NCBI GenBank assembly: GCA_011050085.1
Contig: DRGL01000024.1
Location: 62,001-126,000 of the forward strand
Direction of reading: 5' to 3'
DNA length: 64,000 nucleotides
From: Pricia antarctica
Lineage (GTDB): Bacteria > Bacteroidota > Bacteroidia > Flavobacteriales > Flavobacteriaceae
Under the pieces are notes generated by a model that was given only the letters and a program-made list of their open reading frames with translations, had not been told where the DNA came from and searched no databases. The translations under genes and the position numbers were made by a program. Positions 52,764 to 62,813 of this stretch are shown piece after piece. Positions within the stretch are counted from its first letter, which is position 1. Every line of letters begins with the position of its first letter.

Positions 52764-54377
52764 ATGAAACTTATATTAAAAAGTATACTGATTGCCTTTT
52801 CCTTTATCTGTATTCTATCATGCGAAGCCGAAAAAAAGAAACGGGTTCTTAATTTTCCGAAAACCGACTTGGCTATGGAAAACATGATTCCTAAACCGAT
52901 GAAGATAACCCCGACAAACGGTGGTTTTGGTTTAGATGAATTTACGGCCATCTATACCTCGGAAAATGCGGATGGCTTCCAAGAAGTTGGTAAATTCTTG
53001 GCGGATAAAATAAAGGAAAAGACCCAATTAAGTATTCCCGTAAATGTTGCCGAGGTACCCGGTCTTGAAGGCGTTATCTACATCAATCAGTCGGACAGTC
53101 TCGAACTCAATGCGCCCGAAGCCTATCAGTTGTACATTACAGCAGACTCCGTTATACTTAACTCCAATACCGCAGAAGGGGCTTTTAGAGGTATTCAAAC
53201 GCTACGTCAAATCATTCCTGAAAAGAGTAACGATACTTTGGCAGACTACAAAGTGTGGACCATCCCCACGGGAAAAATCATTGATAACCCCGTATTCGGA
53301 TATCGCGGTACGATGCTCGATGTCGCACGGCATTTTTTCACCGTTGAAGAGGTAAAACGCTACATCGACCTATTGGCTTATTACAAATACAATGTGCTAC
53401 ACTTGCATTTAACCGACGATCAAGGCTGGCGCATTGAAATCAAGTCTTGGCCGAAACTCACCGAGGTGAGCGGCAATACTGAAGTGGGTGGCGGGGAAGG
53501 CGGTTTCTATACACAAGAAGAGTACAAAGATTTGGTTGCCTATGCCGCCGAAAATCATATGACTATCGTACCTGAAATCGATATGCCGGGACATACCAAT
53601 TCAGCTTCTGTGGCGTATCCCTTCCTGAACGGTAATGGTAAAAAAGTCGAACCCTACGAGGGTACCGAGGTTGGTTTTAGCACCTTCGATACCAGAAAAG
53701 ATACCGTATATGCCTTTATCGATGACGTCGTTCGAGAGATTTCCGCGATGACACCCGGACCTTATTTTCACGCAGGTGGTGATGAGAGTCATGTCACTAA
53801 AAAGAACGATTTCAACTATTTTGTAGAGAAAGTGCAAAAGATTGTAAACAAGCACGGAAAGCGCATGATAGGCTGGGACGAAGTTGTAACGGCAAACGTA
53901 GATTCAACGGCAATACCGCAATACTGGAGCAGTGGTGACAACGCAAAAACCGCAGTGGATAAAGGCTTGAAAATAATCCTTTCACCCGCCAAAAAAGCGT
54001 ATCTCGATATGCAATATGATAGCCTTTCGACCTATGGTCTGCATTGGGCAGCTTATGTACCCGTTGATTCGGCCTATGTATGGAATCCGGAATCGTATGA
54101 GGGTATTCCCATTGAAAATATTTTGGGCATAGAAGCGCCCCTATGGTCAGAGACCATAGAGACGTTCGATGAACTTGCTTATTTGGCTTTTCCCCGAGCT
54201 ATCGGGTATTCCGAACTCAGCTGGTCAACGCCTGAAAATCGGAATTGGGAGGATTATAAGGTACGATTGGCGAACCAAGCTCCCTATTTGGATAAAATGG
54301 ACGTCAAATACTATCCCTCGCCCCTAATCGATTGGAAGAAAAGTAAATATACCTACGAAGAAATCAAAAAGGATTAA
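52764..54377 (+). CDS. Beta-N-acetylhexosaminidase (GH20) lipoprotein
   Basis: A 537-residue lipoprotein (lipobox ILSC, Cys20). An N-terminal GH20b domain (about 45-165) precedes the catalytic barrel (about 170-515). The barrel has YRGTMLDVARHFFTVEEVKR, LHLHLTDDQGWRIEIKSWP and PEIDMPGHTNSA. The catalytic Asp-Glu pair is in FHAGGDESHV and WWxx-type sugar contacts in IGWDEVVT and ILGIEAPLWSE. The enzyme releases terminal GlcNAc or GalNAc from chitin-like or peptidoglycan-derived glycans in the periplasm. It is closed by no obvious terminator. Confidence 0.94.
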   Translation: MKLILKSILIAFSFICILSCEAEKKKRVLNFPKTDLAMENMIPKPMKITPTNGGFGLDEFTAIYTSENADGFQEVGKFLADKIKEKTQLSIPVNVAEVPGLEGVIYINQSDSLELNAPEAYQLYITADSVILNSNTAEGAFRGIQTLRQIIPEKSNDTLADYKVWTIPTGKIIDNPVFGYRGTMLDVARHFFTVEEVKRYIDLLAYYKYNVLHLHLTDDQGWRIEIKSWPKLTEVSGNTEVGGGEGGFYTQEEYKDLVAYAAENHMTIVPEIDMPGHTNSASVAYPFLNGNGKKVEPYEGTEVGFSTFDTRKDTVYAFIDDVVREISAMTPGPYFHAGGDESHVTKKNDFNYFVEKVQKIVNKHGKRMIGWDEVVTANVDSTAIPQYWSSGDNAKTAVDKGLKIILSPAKKAYLDMQYDSLSTYGLHWAAYVPVDSAYVWNPESYEGIPIENILGIEAPLWSETIETFDELAYLAFPRAIGYSELSWSTPENRNWEDYKVRLANQAPYLDKMDVKYYPSPLIDWKKSKYTYEEIKKD

Positions 54378-54462
54378 TGGTCGAATGAATGACTAAAAAA
54401 CCATTTCATTCAGGCAGGTTCATAATTATTTCCCGCCTTGTCTTCATAAAAATCCTGAACTA

Positions 54463-55005
54463 TTACTTTTTCTTCGCAGCCGGATTTTTCTGGGTAACCT
54501 TTTTACTGGAGGTCTTTTGATTAGACGTCTTTTTCACGACGGGTTTCGGTTCTGAAGACTGCTTTTCCACGGATTTCTTCTCTACGGTTTTGCCTTCTTT
54601 TTCCGCATCTTTTTCATTGGAAAAATCGGTGATGCCGTTTTCATGAAGAATATTGTACCACTGGATTACCTTTTTGATATCACTGACGTACACTCGGTCC
54701 TCGTCGTAGTTGGGTAATATTTCAAAGAAATATTCCTCTAATTTCAACTTATCGTCCTTATGCCCTACGGATGTTTTTCCACCCTCTTCCTTTTCCTGAA
54801 TCTTCAGAAAAACAGCTTGTAAGGGCAGCTCCTCATCCAAAGTGTAGATGGCAATTTCGGAAAGCACACTGACATTACTGCGAAGACCGACCGTAGTCCG
54901 TTTTTTATCCAATAATGATTCCGCAACAAATCCACCGCGTGTCTGGGTTACCAATTTATAAAGGCCTGGTTTTCCACCAATGGCTAAAATTTTGTCTAAT
55001 GTCAT
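54463..55005 (-). CDS. DUF5606 protein with Lys-rich tail
   Basis: A 180-residue protein. Residues 1-125 are the DUF5606 domain (MTLDKILAIGGKPGLYKL and KVIQWYNILHENGITDF), which is common in Bacteroidota and whose function is not known. Residues from about 130 are a low-complexity Lys/Ser/Pro tail with KKTS and KKVTQKNPAAKKK, similar in flavour to histone-like tails. The ATG at 55005 is preferred to 55020. It is encoded 61 nt downstream of def in the same direction. Confidence 0.87.
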   Translation of the reverse strand: MTLDKILAIGGKPGLYKLVTQTRGGFVAESLLDKKRTTVGLRSNVSVLSEIAIYTLDEELPLQAVFLKIQEKEEGGKTSVGHKDDKLKLEEYFFEILPNYDEDRVYVSDIKKVIQWYNILHENGITDFSNEKDAEKEGKTVEKKSVEKQSSEPKPVVKKTSNQKTSSKKVTQKNPAAKKK

Positions 55006-55066
55006 AGTATTTTTTTGCAATTGAAGAACACAAATATTACACTTTTCAATGGATTACGGTAAGGCT

Positions 55067-55657
55067 TTAACGTGCTTTTTTGACGTTGGGAAAGCGCATA
55101 CGATACTCAACATCGATTTTCCCTTTGGAAATACCGCTCAATTTTCCCTTTAGCATCCTCTTTTTTAAGGAAGAAACCTTGTCCGTAAAGAGAATGCCCT
55201 CAATGTGGTCGTACTCATGTTGGATGACTCGGGCGAGTAGACCATCAAAGGTTTCGGTATACTCCTTAAAGTGCTCATCTACGTAGGTTATGCTAATGGT
55301 ATCTTTCCGCATAATGTCTTCGCGCACTTCCGGAATGCTCAAACAGCCTTCGTTAAATGCCCACTCCGTACCGGTTTCCTCTGTGATGTGCGCATTTATA
55401 AAAGTCTTTTTAAAGCCCTTCAAACTTTTCTGTTCTTCTTCGGAAAGGTCGTCATCATCGGCAAAGGGAGTGGTGTCTACCACAAACAGACGGATTGGCA
55501 AACCTATTTGAGGTGCCGCAAGTCCAACCCCATTGGCATTATACATAGTTTCGTACATGTTCGCTACCAGCTCTTCAAGCTTTGGAAAATCTTTGGGAAT
55601 GTCTGTACAGACTTTCCGCAAAACAGCATCTCCATAAGCAACAATCGGTAATATCAT
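55067..55657 (-). CDS. def: Peptide deformylase
   Basis: It removes the N-formyl group from nascent proteins using Fe2+ or Zn2+. All three motifs are intact: GVGLAAPQIGLP, EGCLSIPEVRE and QHEYDHIEGILF (metal ligands Cys and two His). At 196 residues it has the usual length with a C-terminal helix typical of Bacteroidota enzymes. Its start overlaps the RuvX stop by one base, so the two are co-transcribed. Confidence 0.96.
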   Translation of the reverse strand: MILPIVAYGDAVLRKVCTDIPKDFPKLEELVANMYETMYNANGVGLAAPQIGLPIRLFVVDTTPFADDDDLSEEEQKSLKGFKKTFINAHITEETGTEWAFNEGCLSIPEVREDIMRKDTISITYVDEHFKEYTETFDGLLARVIQHEYDHIEGILFTDKVSSLKKRMLKGKLSGISKGKIDVEYRMRFPNVKKAR

Positions 55658-56067
55658 TATATGGTATTTAAATAGGCCTGTAAAATAATCGTAGCACTAA
55701 TTTCGTCGACCAAGGCCTTATTTTGTCGTTGTTTTTTTTTCATGCCCCCTTGAACCATGCTTTGTATTGCCATCTTAGAAGTGAATCGTTCATCTTGTCT
55801 AACGATATGAATATCAGGGAATTCAGTTTTCAATTTTATTAAAAATGGACCGATATAAGCTTCCGATTCAGAAGGGGTATTGTTCATTTGTTTTGGCTCT
55901 CCGACAACGATTTTCCCTACGTTCTCTTCTTTCATATAGGAACGCAAAAAATCGAGCAGCTCAAAAGTCGGCACGGTGGTCAGACCCGAAGCAATCATCT
56001 GCAGTTCGTCAGTAACTGCAATTCCCGTTCGTTTTCTGCCGTAATCCAGTGCCATTACTCTCAGCAT
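55657..56067 (-). CDS. ruvX: Holliday junction resolvase-like RuvX (YqgF)
   Basis: A 136-residue RNase H-fold nuclease-like protein implicated in 16S rRNA processing and proposed as a Holliday junction resolvase. It begins MLRVMALDYGRKRTGIAVTD, with the first catalytic Asp, and has GEPKQMNNTPSESE, DERFTSKMA and VDEISATIILQAYL. The start at 56067 is chosen over 56127, since the longer N-terminus is not part of the family. It forms an operon with def and is divergent from dapD. Confidence 0.92.
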   Translation of the reverse strand: MLRVMALDYGRKRTGIAVTDELQMIASGLTTVPTFELLDFLRSYMKEENVGKIVVGEPKQMNNTPSESEAYIGPFLIKLKTEFPDIHIVRQDERFTSKMAIQSMVQGGMKKKQRQNKALVDEISATIILQAYLNTI

Positions 56068-56187
56068 TCCATCGTCCACTTTTTTTTGCAAAAATAACCG
56101 ATTAAATTGTGATATGTGTAAAATCAAGGCCGAAATCAGCTTGGGGGGATTATATTTGCATTCTTTAACCTATTATACATCTTTTCA

Positions 56188-57003
56188 ATGACCGAATTAA
56201 GACAGACCATCGAAAACGCTTGGGACAACCGAGAACTACTCAAGGAAAGCGCCACCCAGGATGCTATTCGCAAGGTAATAGATTTGCTGGATGCGGGCGA
56301 ACTGCGTTGTGCCGAGCCTACTGCGAACGGATGGCAAATCAATGAATGGGTAAAGAAGGGAGTTGTACTTTATTTCCCGATTCAAAAGATGGAAACCTTC
56401 GAAGTTGGCATCTTTGAATATCATGATAAAATTCCGTTGAAAAAAGGCTACAAGGAAAAGGGGATTCGTGTTGTCCCACATGCCGTAGCACGACATGGCG
56501 CCTATATTTCATCAGGAACCATATTAATGCCGAGCTACGTCAACATCGGCGCCTACGTCGATGAAGGTACCATGGTAGATACATGGGCAACCGTCGGCAG
56601 CTGTGCCCAAATTGGCAAGAATGTACACTTGAGCGGTGGCGTGGGCATTGGCGGGGTGTTAGAACCTTTACAGGCATCACCGGTTATCATTGAGGATAAT
56701 GCCTTTATTGGATCACGATGTATCGTGGTCGAGGGCGTACATGTAGAAAAAGAAGCGGTACTAGGTGCCAACGTTGTTTTAACCGCCTCTACTAAAATAA
56801 TTGATGTTACGGGTGATACGCCCAAAGAAACCAAAGGAAGGGTTCCTGCCCGTTCCGTTGTCATACCGGGGAGCTATACCAAAAAATTTCCAGCTGGGGA
56901 ATTTCAGGTACCCTGTGCCTTGATTATTGGTACTAGAAAAGAAAGTACCAATAAAAAAACTTCGTTGAACGAAGCACTGAGGGAGTACGATGTGGCGGTT
57001 TGA
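56188..57003 (+). CDS. dapD: Tetrahydrodipicolinate N-succinyltransferase
   Basis: It catalyses succinylation of tetrahydrodipicolinate in diaminopimelate and lysine synthesis. The N-terminal helical domain (about 1-100) leads to a left-handed beta helix with hexapeptide repeats (GAYISSGTILMPSYVNIGAY, DNAFIGSRCIVVEG). The C-terminus is in the expected range; 271 residues is the standard length. A TATATTTG -7 promoter element at 56151-56158 lies about 30 nt before the start. It is divergent from the ruvX-def operon. Confidence 0.96.
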   Translation: MTELRQTIENAWDNRELLKESATQDAIRKVIDLLDAGELRCAEPTANGWQINEWVKKGVVLYFPIQKMETFEVGIFEYHDKIPLKKGYKEKGIRVVPHAVARHGAYISSGTILMPSYVNIGAYVDEGTMVDTWATVGSCAQIGKNVHLSGGVGIGGVLEPLQASPVIIEDNAFIGSRCIVVEGVHVEKEAVLGANVVLTASTKIIDVTGDTPKETKGRVPARSVVIPGSYTKKFPAGEFQVPCALIIGTRKESTNKKTSLNEALREYDVAV

Positions 57004-57181
57004 TAATAATACCGATGGAAATCCGGACTACATTGCTTTTTAGCTTGGGTCGGTTTAAGATTTTCGGTCATTAGCAAATACTGTCCTATGACCTTTCCAA
57101 GCTAGTATGTGCCATATAAACCTATATGTAGGGCTTTCGACTAGAGCTATTAAGCGTATCGTTAGTGTACTATATGATGTT

Positions 57182-58060
57182 CTATATTATTTGATTTCTG
57201 AAATAGAACTTGATATCCTTGCGCAAAAATTCCCAACGTTTAGCGAGCGGTAGTTCTGGAGGATTTTCAAGAGTTTTCAACACCTTGTGTCCCTGAAGCC
57301 GAATCCAACTACGAGAGGTTTTCTGGGCAACGGCATCTACAACAGATCCAAAATCGATTACTTTACAACGCACTCCCTTATTCCACAGCCTTACTGCAAT
57401 TGCATTTGAAGTGCTACCTGCGGAGGGGATGACCAAATCAACTTTTTCCACGTTTTGCTCGACTTCGGGCCACCACTCCCCTATGGTCTCATAGGCGTTT
57501 CTTTCCGGGATTTGGACATAGTATTCGATAGGACCGTATAATTTTTCCGCTGTGACCTTATCGGTCGAACCTATGAACATTTTTCTCTCCTTCCGTATAA
57601 AATTATCCAAAAAATCTTTAAGTACTTTGGGTTTAAAAACGGCAAGACATTGAAAAATACAGGGATTTTCAAAGACAAGATTTTGGGGGAAATTCCGCTG
57701 CTGCATGACATCTATCATTTGCTGTTGCCATGAGAATTGACGATAAATACCCTTGGCATGAAATTCATCGTACGGGTAATTGATAGGGCAGGCTATAAGG
57801 TATTCCTGATGCTCAATTCTGAAGGAGGCAGCAAGTTCCTTTTCGAGATTTTCGTTGAACACGTAGTTCCGATGGTCTTGCTGCATCAGGGTCACAAACT
57901 CGCCATCACCGAAGCGCACAAAAAAAAGACGTTCATGCGTTTTGAAGGCTTGAACCAAAAAATTGAAGGAATCCATAATATTCTTAGTCCGAATAGTAGA
58001 TGGATACGGGTCCTTAGAGGGTGCAAACAGTGTATGGAAATAATATTTTAGAGTCTTCAT
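57182..58060 (-). CDS. GT-D fold glycosyltransferase
   Basis: A 292-residue protein of the GT-D family, recognised by RFGDGE (residues 49-54), the DxE-type catalytic signature, and by VDLVIPSAGSTSNAIAVRLW with WWPEVEQNV. GT-D enzymes add sugars in surface polysaccharide or glycoprotein synthesis. It is on the opposite strand to the following glycosyltransferase cluster, with its start facing that cluster, and has no signal peptide. Confidence 0.85.
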   Translation of the reverse strand: MKTLKYYFHTLFAPSKDPYPSTIRTKNIMDSFNFLVQAFKTHERLFFVRFGDGEFVTLMQQDHRNYVFNENLEKELAASFRIEHQEYLIACPINYPYDEFHAKGIYRQFSWQQQMIDVMQQRNFPQNLVFENPCIFQCLAVFKPKVLKDFLDNFIRKERKMFIGSTDKVTAEKLYGPIEYYVQIPERNAYETIGEWWPEVEQNVEKVDLVIPSAGSTSNAIAVRLWNKGVRCKVIDFGSVVDAVAQKTSRSWIRLQGHKVLKTLENPPELPLAKRWEFLRKDIKFYFRNQII

Positions 58061-58589
58061 TTTTCATGGCGAAAATACGGATTTAGAGGTTTATATAACA
58101 AGGTAAAAGGTGTTCTATCTAATTCCAAAAGCTATGTTGTTGTAACTATGACATTCGTAGCTAAAAACTATTTTTGCCGTAGCAAAAAAATGGAAATGAT
58201 TCTTGATACTAATCCATACTAAAGCTAGGCAAATTAGAAACCACTTTCCGGCCTGTCGTTGCGCCATATGAGAAACTTATAAAGGCAAAAGCTAATGCCG
58301 ATATATAATCTGCTTTTCGATAAAATATACTTACGCCAATATCATCTTTAATTATCTTCTTTATCTACCCTAAAAATTCAAACCTACTTTTAAAGTAAAC
58401 ACAAGACTTTCCGACGCAACCTTTTACTAGTATTTGCATCATTAAGATATAGCCAGTAGGGTAATCACAGTTTCAACTGTTCTATTTATACTATTTCCTA
58501 TGGCTTCTTTTTGTATCCAAATACAATTTTAAGGCTTTTTAACTGTTATAATTTAATCACGGACGACTCGCAAGAATTAAAAAAACGTT
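58061..58589. other. Non-coding divergent region between GT-D and GT2 genes
   Basis: The 529 bases between divergent starts hold no gene. Two promoters are expected here, but I see no clear TTG/TAnnTTTG pair. Confidence 0.45.
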
Positions 58590-59399
58590 TTGAAAACCCC
58601 TCAACATCAGAAAATATCGGCCGTTTTAATTACCTATAATGAAATAGGATATATTGAACGTTGCATTGCTTCGGTCGCCTTCGCCGATGAAATTATTGTG
58701 GTTGATTCGTACAGCAGCGATGGTACTTACGAATATTTGTCCGCACATGCTCAAGTAAAAGTAATTCAGCATCCATTTCAGGATTTTACAAAGCAGAAGA
58801 CCTTCGCCATGAATCAGGCGTCGAACGATTGGGTTCTCTTTTTGGATGCAGACGAAGTGGTTACGAAAAATTTAGGCTTAGAAATACAGGAAGTGGTCAA
58901 CAGGCCATCTAAAATAAATGCCTACTGGTTCTATCGTAAATTTATGTTCAAGGATAGTCATTTACGCTTTAGCGGATGGCAGACAGACAAAAATTACAGG
59001 CTCTTCCGAAAAAGCAAGGTATCTTTTTGTCAAGAACGAAGAGTTCATGAATGTTTGGAAATTCAAGGTAATTCGGGCGTGTTGAACGAACGCTTACTTC
59101 ATTATTCCTATAAAAAATTTAGCGATTACAAAAGCAAGATGCTGCATTACGGCCAACTCAAGGCACAGCAGTACCACGCAAATGGAAAATCTGTACATCC
59201 CCTCAAAATGTTGCTTGCACCGATTTGGAGGTTTTTATACAACTATACCATTCGCTTGGGAATTCTTGATGGTAAGAAAGGCATAATTATTTGTTATCTG
59301 AATGCACTTAGCGAAGTAGAGCGCTACCGCGAATATCGCAATCTAAGCAGAAATATCGAGCCATTACGTGAATCTTCCCTAACTACGGTAGCCGATTGA
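58590..59399 (+). CDS. GT2 glycosyltransferase, WaaE/KdtX-like (copy 1)
   Basis: A 269-residue GT2 enzyme of the lipopolysaccharide core beta-glucosyltransferase type. Blocks are ISAVLITYNEIGYIERCIAS, DSYSSDGT, NDWVLFLDADEVVT (DxD site), FSGWQTDKNYRLFRKSK and the C-terminal ILDGKKGIIICYLNALSE. The start is a TTG at 58590, immediately before the catalytic fold. It shares close sequence with the gene at 62803. It begins a five-gene cluster of glycosyltransferases on one strand, probably for outer core or capsule. Confidence 0.88.
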   Translation: MKTPQHQKISAVLITYNEIGYIERCIASVAFADEIIVVDSYSSDGTYEYLSAHAQVKVIQHPFQDFTKQKTFAMNQASNDWVLFLDADEVVTKNLGLEIQEVVNRPSKINAYWFYRKFMFKDSHLRFSGWQTDKNYRLFRKSKVSFCQERRVHECLEIQGNSGVLNERLLHYSYKKFSDYKSKMLHYGQLKAQQYHANGKSVHPLKMLLAPIWRFLYNYTIRLGILDGKKGIIICYLNALSEVERYREYRNLSRNIEPLRESSLTTVAD

Positions 59400-59507
59400 A
59401 TCTGTATTTCCGAAGAATGTCCACAATGCGTAAAGTATCCACTATCTATCTTTTTTAAAATCGCTATTCTTCAGCAATGTTTATCTTGCGGCATGTAATC
59501 GCACTAC

Positions 59508-60557
59508 ATGAAAACTGCTATTGTCGAAATCAGTGAATCGCACGAGGAGTGCATCTACAGCCAACTTTCTTTTTTAAAAGATGCGGGGCATGAGGTCACG
59601 CTGTTATTGCATAAAAAACTGGAAAATCAAATTACAGCCTATGCACATTTAGCGGATAATATTAGCTTTTTTGATTTCGAAAGTGTTTCTCCCATTCAAA
59701 AATTACGCATGCAGTGGCACTTGTTTACGCTACTCAAAAAATTTGATATGTTGATTTTGAACACGGCACATTCCTACAGCGTCATACGAAACATAGCAGT
59801 GTTACTTCGATTCGTCAAAACAAAGTGCATAGGGGTTTTACACAATACCCAGAAATTACAGAGTAGCCAAACCCAGCGTATTATTTCAAAAAAAGTGAAG
59901 CATTATTTTGTACTTAATGATGCGCTACTGCCTACACGGGAAATTTCGAATACTATCAAAGTTCAGAGTTTTTACCCAATTTTCTTCCCGAAGTACGAAA
60001 AGGTTCCAGTGTATAAACAAAACCAGATTTGGATTGGGATTCCTGGAAGGATCGATTACAAACGTCGGGATTATGATTTTCTCATCAATGCCCTAGAACA
60101 AGCTAGCGTATTGGAACGGGTAAATTTTCTGATATTGGGAAAAGTAGACCGTACTACACCAGATGGTAACCGGCTTATTGAAAGTATTGAAAAATCGGGG
60201 AAACTGAAAAATTTCAAATTGTTCCATTCATTCATTGATAATCCCGATTTTCATGGGTACCTCAGCGCTTGCGATTATATAATGCCTTTATTACGACCCA
60301 ATCAAGAGTATCTTGGCTCTAAAATATCTGGCGCGTTCAATTTGGCGTTTGCACACAAGAAGCCCATGCTATGTAATTCCTTTTTTGAGGCTATTCCAGA
60401 TTTGAGGGAGAATTCCTTATTCTATGATAAAGCGACTTTCAACCAGCTTCTCGCGGACATCGATAATGGAAATTCACATCCCCCTACTTCGTATTCGGAT
60501 AGCAAATGGAACTATAAATTTCAACAAAGAAGGTACATTGAGTTTATAAATGAATAG
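59508..60557 (+). CDS. GT-B type glycosyltransferase
   Basis: A 349-residue protein with a GT-B-like layout: an N-terminal half with AGHEVTLLLHKKL and IRNIAVLLRFVKTKCIGVLH, and a C-terminal half with IGIPGRIDYKRRDYDFLINA, LILGKVDRTTPDGN and the donor-side region CDYIMPLLRPNQEYLGSKIS. No clear EX7E motif is seen, so the donor sugar is unknown. It lies in the middle of the surface polysaccharide cluster, 50 nt before the next gene. Confidence 0.78.
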   Translation: MKTAIVEISESHEECIYSQLSFLKDAGHEVTLLLHKKLENQITAYAHLADNISFFDFESVSPIQKLRMQWHLFTLLKKFDMLILNTAHSYSVIRNIAVLLRFVKTKCIGVLHNTQKLQSSQTQRIISKKVKHYFVLNDALLPTREISNTIKVQSFYPIFFPKYEKVPVYKQNQIWIGIPGRIDYKRRDYDFLINALEQASVLERVNFLILGKVDRTTPDGNRLIESIEKSGKLKNFKLFHSFIDNPDFHGYLSACDYIMPLLRPNQEYLGSKISGAFNLAFAHKKPMLCNSFFEAIPDLRENSLFYDKATFNQLLADIDNGNSHPPTSYSDSKWNYKFQQRRYIEFINE

Positions 60558-60606
60558 CCAAGAAAACGGATTTCCATATATTTGGCAAACTACCAAAAAA
60601 TAGTTG

Positions 60607-61722
60607 ATGAATATCGGTTTTGACGCTAAACGAATATTCCACAATAGCACGGGACTGGGCAACTATGGCCGAGACGCTATTCGCATTCTGCACCGGTATA
60701 CGCCCATTGATAAATTCATACTATATAATACCGCAACCTCTAACGTTGACCGATTAGACATTCTCCAACGTATTTATATTAAATATCCCAAGGGATGGTT
60801 CTGGAAAAAGTTTTCGTCGCTTTGGCGTTTGGGACCGGTTTCAAATCAGATTATAAAGGATAAGGTGGATATTTTTCACGGATTGACCGGTGAATTGCCC
60901 GCCGGTCTCGAAAAGACGAATATTGCGACAGTAGTCACGATTCACGATTTGATATTTCTGACCCATCCAAAATATTACTCCTTTTTCGATCGCATAATTT
61001 ACACAAGAAAATTTAAGTACGCTGCAGCCAATACCGACCGAATAATCGCCATAAGCGAACAGACTAAAAGGGATGCCGTACAGTATCTAAACGCAGATCC
61101 AGAAAAAATTACGGTAGTATACCAAGGCTGCAACGATGCCTATAAGAAGGAATATAGCGCCGACTTTAAAAACGAAGTCCGACAAAAATATGGCCTCCCA
61201 GAAGAATTCGTATTGAACGTGGGCACATTGCAAGAACGTAAAAATGCACTAACGCTGGTCAAGGCCATTCATGGCATGAATCACCATCTAGTCCTGGTCG
61301 GCTCGGAAAAGAAATATGCACAAAAAATCCACGCGTATATCGCCGAAAACAAACTGGAATCCCAAATTATTTTCCTCAAAAATGTGGGTGACACCGAGCT
61401 GGCTGCTATATATCAGATGGCAACAATTTTCTGTTATCCCTCAATTTGCGAAGGTTTCGGCATCCCTATTATTGAGGCCCTTTTTAGTAAGACTGCTGTA
61501 ATCACTTCCAAGGGCAGCTGTTTCCCAGAAGCTGGCGGATTACATTCCGTATACATCGAACCTTTGGATGTAAATATGTTAAGAAACGAAATCGTCCGCC
61601 TTTTTGAACATCCTGAGCTACGGAAGGAGATTGAGGAAAAAGGCTATCAGTTCGTTCAGAAATTTTCGGACGAGGCCGTAGCAAATCAGCTCTTCGAGGT
61701 CTATAAATCGCTTTTGACATGA
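60607..61722 (+). CDS. GT4 glycosyltransferase
   Basis: A 371-residue GT-B enzyme of family GT4. The N-terminus GFDAKRIFHNSTGLGNYGRD binds the acceptor. In the C-terminal domain are NVGTLQERKNALTLVKAIHG, LVLVGSEKKYA and the EX7E motif in PSICEGFGIPIIEALFSKT. Nucleotide-sugar donor unknown; mannosyl- or glucosyltransferase activity is common. ATG at 60607 is preferred to a TTG three bases upstream. It overlaps the next gene by 4 nt (ATGA). Confidence 0.92.
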   Translation: MNIGFDAKRIFHNSTGLGNYGRDAIRILHRYTPIDKFILYNTATSNVDRLDILQRIYIKYPKGWFWKKFSSLWRLGPVSNQIIKDKVDIFHGLTGELPAGLEKTNIATVVTIHDLIFLTHPKYYSFFDRIIYTRKFKYAAANTDRIIAISEQTKRDAVQYLNADPEKITVVYQGCNDAYKKEYSADFKNEVRQKYGLPEEFVLNVGTLQERKNALTLVKAIHGMNHHLVLVGSEKKYAQKIHAYIAENKLESQIIFLKNVGDTELAAIYQMATIFCYPSICEGFGIPIIEALFSKTAVITSKGSCFPEAGGLHSVYIEPLDVNMLRNEIVRLFEHPELRKEIEEKGYQFVQKFSDEAVANQLFEVYKSLLT

Positions 61723-62813
61723 AGACGATTTGTTTTTTCAACAGTACACAGGCTTGGGGAGGCGGTGAAAAATGGCATTTTGAAACCTGCATGCATTTAC
61801 ATGGACTAGGCCATTCTGTATTGGTCATTGCGCACTTAAAAAGCGAACTGTATAAAAGAGTTTCGGAAACCACGATACACTGTTTAGGTATAAACGTGAG
61901 TAATCTCAGTTTTCTGAATCCATTTAAAATAAATACAGTAGCGGGTATATTAAAAAGCAATAATGTCGGTACGATTATTATGAACCTTTCAAGGGATTTG
62001 AAACTGGCTGGGCTAGCTTCTAAACGAGCCGGGGTAAGGCGTATTATTTATCGAAGGGGCAGTGCCATTCCGATTAAGGATTCGTTTCTTAACCGGTATT
62101 ATTTCAAAAATATAGTGACGGAGGTATTGGCGAATTCGTTCGCTACGAAGTCCACCATACTAGCTAACAATGCCCATCTTTTTCCTGAGGATAGCATAAA
62201 AGTTATTTACAACGGCATCGAAATTCATCGCTTTTTAAGCCAACAAAAGCGTCTGGTGTATGAAAAAAAGGATGCTGATGAAACGGTGCTATCCAATTTA
62301 GGACGTTTGGAATTTCAAAAAAACCAAAAATTTCTAATCCATTTAGCGGCAGAACTTAAGCGAAGGCAAGTAAAGTTTAAATTGCTGATCGGGGGGGACG
62401 GAAGGTTAAAGGATGACCTTCAAAATTTGACGGAAAAGCTACAGGTACAGAATGAAGTAGTGTTTACTGGATTTATCAAAAATGCGCCCGATCTGATTTA
62501 CAGTAGTGATATTTTTGTGTTATCGAGCCTGTGGGAAGGCTTCGGGTATGTATTGGCCGAAGCGGCTCTCTGTAAAAAGCCTATCGTCGCTTTTGACTGT
62601 AGCAGCAATCCCGAAGTTATTGTGAGCGGAAGTACAGGCCTTCTTAGCCCAGTTGATGATTTGACCGCCTTTGCCGACAATGTGGAGTACTTAATAGCGC
62701 ATCCTAATAAGAGAAAGGCAATGGGTTCAGCGGGATTTGCCTTCGCCAACGAACAATTTGACAGCGAAAGGATTCAAGAAAAGCTGGTTAATTATTTGGT
62801 ACATGGGCAATAG
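61719..62813 (+). CDS. GT4 glycosyltransferase
   Basis: A 364-residue GT4 enzyme. The N-terminal acceptor loop is STQAWGGGEKWHFETCMHLH. The C-terminal domain holds NLGRLEFQKNQKFLIHLA, LIGGDGRLKDDLQNL and the EX7E site in SSLWEGFGYVLAEAALCKKP. It is translationally coupled to the gene before it (ATGA) and overlaps the next GT2 gene by 11 nt, so these three form one operon for building a surface glycan. Confidence 0.92.
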   Translation: MKTICFFNSTQAWGGGEKWHFETCMHLHGLGHSVLVIAHLKSELYKRVSETTIHCLGINVSNLSFLNPFKINTVAGILKSNNVGTIIMNLSRDLKLAGLASKRAGVRRIIYRRGSAIPIKDSFLNRYYFKNIVTEVLANSFATKSTILANNAHLFPEDSIKVIYNGIEIHRFLSQQKRLVYEKKDADETVLSNLGRLEFQKNQKFLIHLAAELKRRQVKFKLLIGGDGRLKDDLQNLTEKLQVQNEVVFTGFIKNAPDLIYSSDIFVLSSLWEGFGYVLAEAALCKKPIVAFDCSSNPEVIVSGSTGLLSPVDDLTAFADNVEYLIAHPNKRKAMGSAGFAFANEQFDSERIQEKLVNYLVHGQ

